A DNA stretch of 64,000 nucleotides, taken from Candidatus Rhodoferax mariagerensis. Lineage in GTDB: Bacteria > Pseudomonadota > Gammaproteobacteria > Burkholderiales > Burkholderiaceae_C. Under the pieces are notes generated by a model, which was not told where the DNA came from, did no database searches, and worked only from the letters and a program-made list of their open reading frames with translations. The stretch covers positions 1-64,000 of the forward strand of contig JADKAW010000028.1 in the NCBI GenBank assembly GCA_016719055.1, read 5' to 3'. The position numbers were made by a program, and so were the translations under genes. This document shows, piece by piece, positions 61,755-64,000 of this stretch (position 1 is the stretch's first letter; every line of letters begins with the position of its first letter).

Positions 61755-62305
61755 CAATCCAGCAGCAGCATCAAGATCGGTGTCAGGTCCACCGCGCCTG
61801 TCGTTAACGTCAAGGCGTAGTTGCCATACAAGGGGTACACCGAATTGGCATTGTTTGAATAACTTGTCAACACCAAAAAATAACTTGTGTTGGCAGCCAA
61901 TCCCGCTTTGACTAAACGTGCGTGAGGGTAGGTGCCGCCATCATCATCTGCCACCAATAGATTGGCCTGCGGGCTGGCTGGATTGAACGAGGAATAAAGC
62001 GCCAGGAAAGAGTCAAACTGGGTAGACGAGCCTACCGTTGCCGTCAAGGTGCCACCGCTGGTCGCGTTTGTCCTGATTTCAAACACAACATACGGTAGGC
62101 CGTTGTTTGCTGAGTCGAGGTAAGCACTGACATCAGAGCGGTCACTGACCCGGTTGAAGGTTGCAGAAGTGCCGCTCAAACTGCCGCTCAGGCTCATGTC
62201 CACCGCTCTGGCAGTGCTTGAAAGCAACACCAGCACTGCCAGCGCCATGGGTACCAGGCACAGCCGGCGCAGCCATACCAGCGTCATCGTCATGGTGCTC
62301 ATCAT
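61754..62305 (-). CDS. Secreted beta-rich protein of the collar operon
   Basis: A 183-residue protein with a signal peptide (about residues 5-36, ending STARA). The mature part is Ser/Thr/Asn-rich, likely a beta-sandwich of the bacterial pre-peptidase (PPC-like) type: SDVSAYLDSANNGLPYVVFE, FDSFLALYSSFNP, NLLVADDDGG and NTSYFLVLTSYSNNANSVYP, then YGNYALTLTTGAVDLTPIL. The D-SFLALY and ADDDGG pattern is typical of PPC domains. The C-terminus ends in a short hydrophobic stretch (ILMLLLD). ATG 62305 overlaps the upstream collar gene stop (ATGA). No catalytic domain is attached. Confidence 0.65.
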   Translation of the reverse strand: MMSTMTMTLVWLRRLCLVPMALAVLVLLSSTARAVDMSLSGSLSGTSATFNRVSDRSDVSAYLDSANNGLPYVVFEIRTNATSGGTLTATVGSSTQFDSFLALYSSFNPASPQANLLVADDDGGTYPHARLVKAGLAANTSYFLVLTSYSNNANSVYPLYGNYALTLTTGAVDLTPILMLLLD

Positions 62306-62898
62306 GGCCGGGACGGAAAAACGCCTGCTGTGGCAATGATGCAATGAAGGGTGGTGAACGGCATCATGTTGTTATGGGGTTGGCCACCGCCGGTCGGTCC
62401 AATGGCAGCGCCAGACATCGCGGCAGATGCCGTGTTGCCATACAGTTTGGCAGACGCCGGCTGCGCAAACCATTTGCCAGTAGGGTCGGTAGCCGTGGCT
62501 GTTGCAGTGAGTGCCTGCAGGCTGTGGTTGTGCGCAGGCATCTGGCTTGGGGTCAAGGTATGGGTCTCTGCACCGCCAGATTGCCCGATCTGATAGTTGG
62601 ACAAGCCAGCCCCTTGGCCTTGCCCGATCAGCAAGCGCCCTCGCATGTCGGGCAGGGCAAAAGTTGTCTGTCCGTTGCCCCCATACTGCGTGCCAAGCAG
62701 CGAAAACAGTGCGGTATTCTGGGCAATCGGCAATAGCTGGCCGTCGCAGCTTGCCCAGTTGCGAGGTGCGAAGTTGTAGGGAACCCACATGATCTGGCCT
62801 AGAAATGGATTCGCTCCTTCGGCTTGGGCGGTGGTGCTGGTCAAGCCCATCCAAAGCGCGCAGATCATGGCCAAAAGACGGCGAAAGTTCAGTTTCAT
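62302..62898 (-). CDS. Tail-collar domain (MdpB-like) secreted protein, copy 1
   Basis: Member of the phage tail-collar / microcystin-dependent protein family, but with a signal peptide (residues 1-26, ending TSTTAQA), so exported rather than a phage component. The N-terminal collar unit reads NPFLGQIMWVPYNFAPRNWA then CDGQLLPIAQNTALFSLLGT and QYGGNGQTTFALPDMRGR. Middle motif PSQMPAHNHSLQA. The C-terminus is HCIIATAGVFPSRP. Length is 198. ATG 62898 is used because the signal peptide starts there. 29 nt separate it from copy 2. Confidence 0.85.
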   Translation of the reverse strand: MKLNFRRLLAMICALWMGLTSTTAQAEGANPFLGQIMWVPYNFAPRNWASCDGQLLPIAQNTALFSLLGTQYGGNGQTTFALPDMRGRLLIGQGQGAGLSNYQIGQSGGAETHTLTPSQMPAHNHSLQALTATATATDPTGKWFAQPASAKLYGNTASAAMSGAAIGPTGGGQPHNNMMPFTTLHCIIATAGVFPSRP

Positions 62899-62927
62899 GA
62901 TGCATCGTCCCTGTGGTATGAAGAGTT

Positions 62928-63521
62928 TCAATTTCGGGATGGAAAAATACCCTGAAGCGCAATGATGCAATTGAGGGCAATGTAGGGTTTCATGTTCGGA
63001 TGGGGCTGCGTGCCACCCGTAGCGGCAATGGAAGCCCCGGTGAAAACCCCAGACGTCGTGGAGCCATAGGCCGAGGTACCTGTGCTGGTCTTGGCCAGCA
63101 ACTTGGCCGCTGGCGCAGTGTCGGTGGCTTCCTTGGCATCTGCATTCAGGCCGTGGGTATGTGCCGGCATTTCAGACACCAGCAAGGTGTGGCTTTCTTC
63201 GCCACCCGAACTGCCGAGGGTATGGGTAGCCGACAGGTGAATGGGCCCGCGGCCCCGCAAGTCTGGCAAGGCGAAATTCGTCTGACCATTGCCACCATAC
63301 TGTGTGCCCAGCAACGAAAACAGCGCCTGGTTTTGATTGATCGGCAACAGCTGGCCATTGCAGCTCGCCCAGTTCCGTGGTGCAAAGTCAAACGAAACCC
63401 AACGCATTTCGCCAATAAAGGGATCGGCCGTCTGTGCATCAGCATCATGCAAGAACAGCGCTCCTGTACTGAGGACGACCATTGCCACCCCAAAATAACC
63501 GGTCTTCATACGGTGTATCAC
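62928..63521 (-). CDS. Tail-collar domain (MdpB-like) secreted protein, copy 2
   Basis: Second of three paralogues. A signal peptide (MKTGYFGVAMVVLSTGALFL, cleaved near DADAQ) precedes the collar unit (DPFIGEMRWVSFDFAPRNWA, CNGQLLPINQNQALFSLLGT, QYGGNGQTNFALPDLRGR). VSEMPAHTHGLNA and LNCIIALQGIFPSRN complete the family pattern. The start is set at GTG 63521, six nt after a perfect AGGAGG (63528-63533 on the minus strand); ATG 63509 is the alternative. Length is 197. Overall it shares about half its residues with copy 1. Confidence 0.85.
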   Translation of the reverse strand: MIHRMKTGYFGVAMVVLSTGALFLHDADAQTADPFIGEMRWVSFDFAPRNWASCNGQLLPINQNQALFSLLGTQYGGNGQTNFALPDLRGRGPIHLSATHTLGSSGGEESHTLLVSEMPAHTHGLNADAKEATDTAPAAKLLAKTSTGTSAYGSTTSGVFTGASIAATGGTQPHPNMKPYIALNCIIALQGIFPSRN

Positions 63522-63536
63522 CAATCACCTCCTTGA

Positions 63537-64000
63537 TCACGGCCGACTAGGGAAAATACCATTCAACGAAATGCAACACTTCATGGCCAGATAGGGCTGA
63601 AGGTTGTTATGCGGCTGCGAACCACCTGATGCTGATACGGTACTGGGGCTGAGTACCGCAATACCATTCCCCGTTGCCGCATAAACTGGTGCGGCAGCGG
63701 GCGCAATTCCAGGAATTCGACCCGTGGGCGAAGCTGACCTTTCGTTGCCAGTATGTGCCGCCAGCGTGTGGCTGTGCGCGGGTAGTTGGTTGGTGGTGAG
63801 CGTCACAGTCTCTGTGCCGCCCATCTCACCCAGCACCCTGGACGAGAGACCCGGGCCAGTGCCCGCGTGCACCATGGTTCTGCCCTGGATATTGGGCAAG
63901 GCAAAAGTCTGCTGACCGTCACCACCGTAAGTCGTGCCGATCAAGGCAAAAAGGGCATCGTACTGACCAATGGGGATCAGCTGCCCATTGCAGTCGGCCC
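63537..64000 (-). CDS. Tail-collar domain (MdpB-like) protein, copy 3, cut by the window edge
   Basis: Third paralogue; the 5' end lies beyond the window. From the edge it reads DCNGQLIPIGQYDALFALIG, then TTYGGDGQQTFALPNIQGR, TNQLPAHSHTLAAHTGNERS, and ends NNLQPYLAMKCCISLNGIFPSRP. The collar domain and C-terminal GIFPSR box match the other two copies. 15 nt separate its stop from copy 2, so the three genes form one operon. Whether it too has a signal peptide cannot be seen. Confidence 0.85.
   Translation of the reverse strand, partial: ADCNGQLIPIGQYDALFALIGTTYGGDGQQTFALPNIQGRTMVHAGTGPGLSSRVLGEMGGTETVTLTTNQLPAHSHTLAAHTGNERSASPTGRIPGIAPAAAPVYAATGNGIAVLSPSTVSASGGSQPHNNLQPYLAMKCCISLNGIFPSRP

Noticed and set aside
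61754..64000. Prophage remnant
   Set aside because: Despite the tail-collar domain, the two complete proteins have signal peptides and no capsid, terminase, lysis or integrase gene is present in the window.

Overview
The window is a high-GC chromosomal segment. Its gene content, gene order and protein sequences fit a betaproteobacterium of the order Burkholderiales, family Comamonadaceae, close to Rhodoferax. That placement is an inference from recognised proteins and synteny; no database search was possible. Almost everything is core housekeeping DNA: a complete division and cell-wall (dcw) cluster, a str/S10 ribosomal segment, heme biosynthesis genes, a PTS phosphorelay and scattered metabolic genes. 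No rRNA, tRNA, CRISPR array, transposase or prophage was seen.

Layout. 1-2449 holds xerC, a small unknown reading frame and rlmI, all broken by many single-base frame shifts up to about 2030 and intact afterwards, which looks more like poor sequence than ordinary gene decay. 2500-8437 holds a CobW-type GTPase, dksA (with a probable one-base frameshift separating a basic N-terminal extension), a STAS-domain protein and hslVU. 8439-8721 is the control region of the dcw cluster, with four GTG repeats at exact 10-bp spacing that fit MraZ binding boxes. 8722-27574 is mraZ-rsmH-ftsL-ftsI-murE-murF-mraY-murD-ftsW-murG-murC-ddl-ftsQ-ftsA-ftsZ-lpxC, mostly joined by 1-4 nt start/stop overlaps. This operon carries two unexpected insertions: a tandem 87/86-bp repeat at ftsW/murG and a MITE-like inverted-repeat element at murG/murC. 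In both cases an open frame still bridges the two genes.

27652-36564 holds a small membrane protein, pyk, marC, a dienelactone hydrolase, a secreted amidohydrolase, corA, hemB, a small RNA candidate with an exposed CCUCC loop, hemJ, a VanZ-like protein and a 2Fe-2S ferredoxin. 36673-48025 holds dacC, then rpsL-rpsG-fusA-tuf-rpsJ and, from a second promoter with a structured leader, rplC-rplD-rplW-rplB-rpsS-rplV-rpsC-rplP-rpmC-rpsQ, closed by a terminator before rplN would appear. 48131-54402 holds a peroxiredoxin, a divergent cytochrome b561 / cytochrome c' pair, a DUF4197 protein, an MFS transporter and the EIIA-HPr-EI phosphorelay. 54432-59306 holds an EamA exporter, a LysR regulator, a BMP-type binding protein and an acyl-CoA ligase. 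59466-60782 is a DUF1015 protein. The right end (64000-60855, minus strand) is a tight operon of three tail-collar (MdpB-like) proteins, two of them with visible signal peptides, a secreted beta-rich protein and a VanZ-like membrane protein. This operon is the best candidate here for a poorly described system.

A short interspersed repeat (core GCGCTTATT-N4-TAAGGGCTAG) recurs through the window, several times inside coding sequence (rlmI, murF, murD, murG, the amidohydrolase signal peptide, the MFS transporter).
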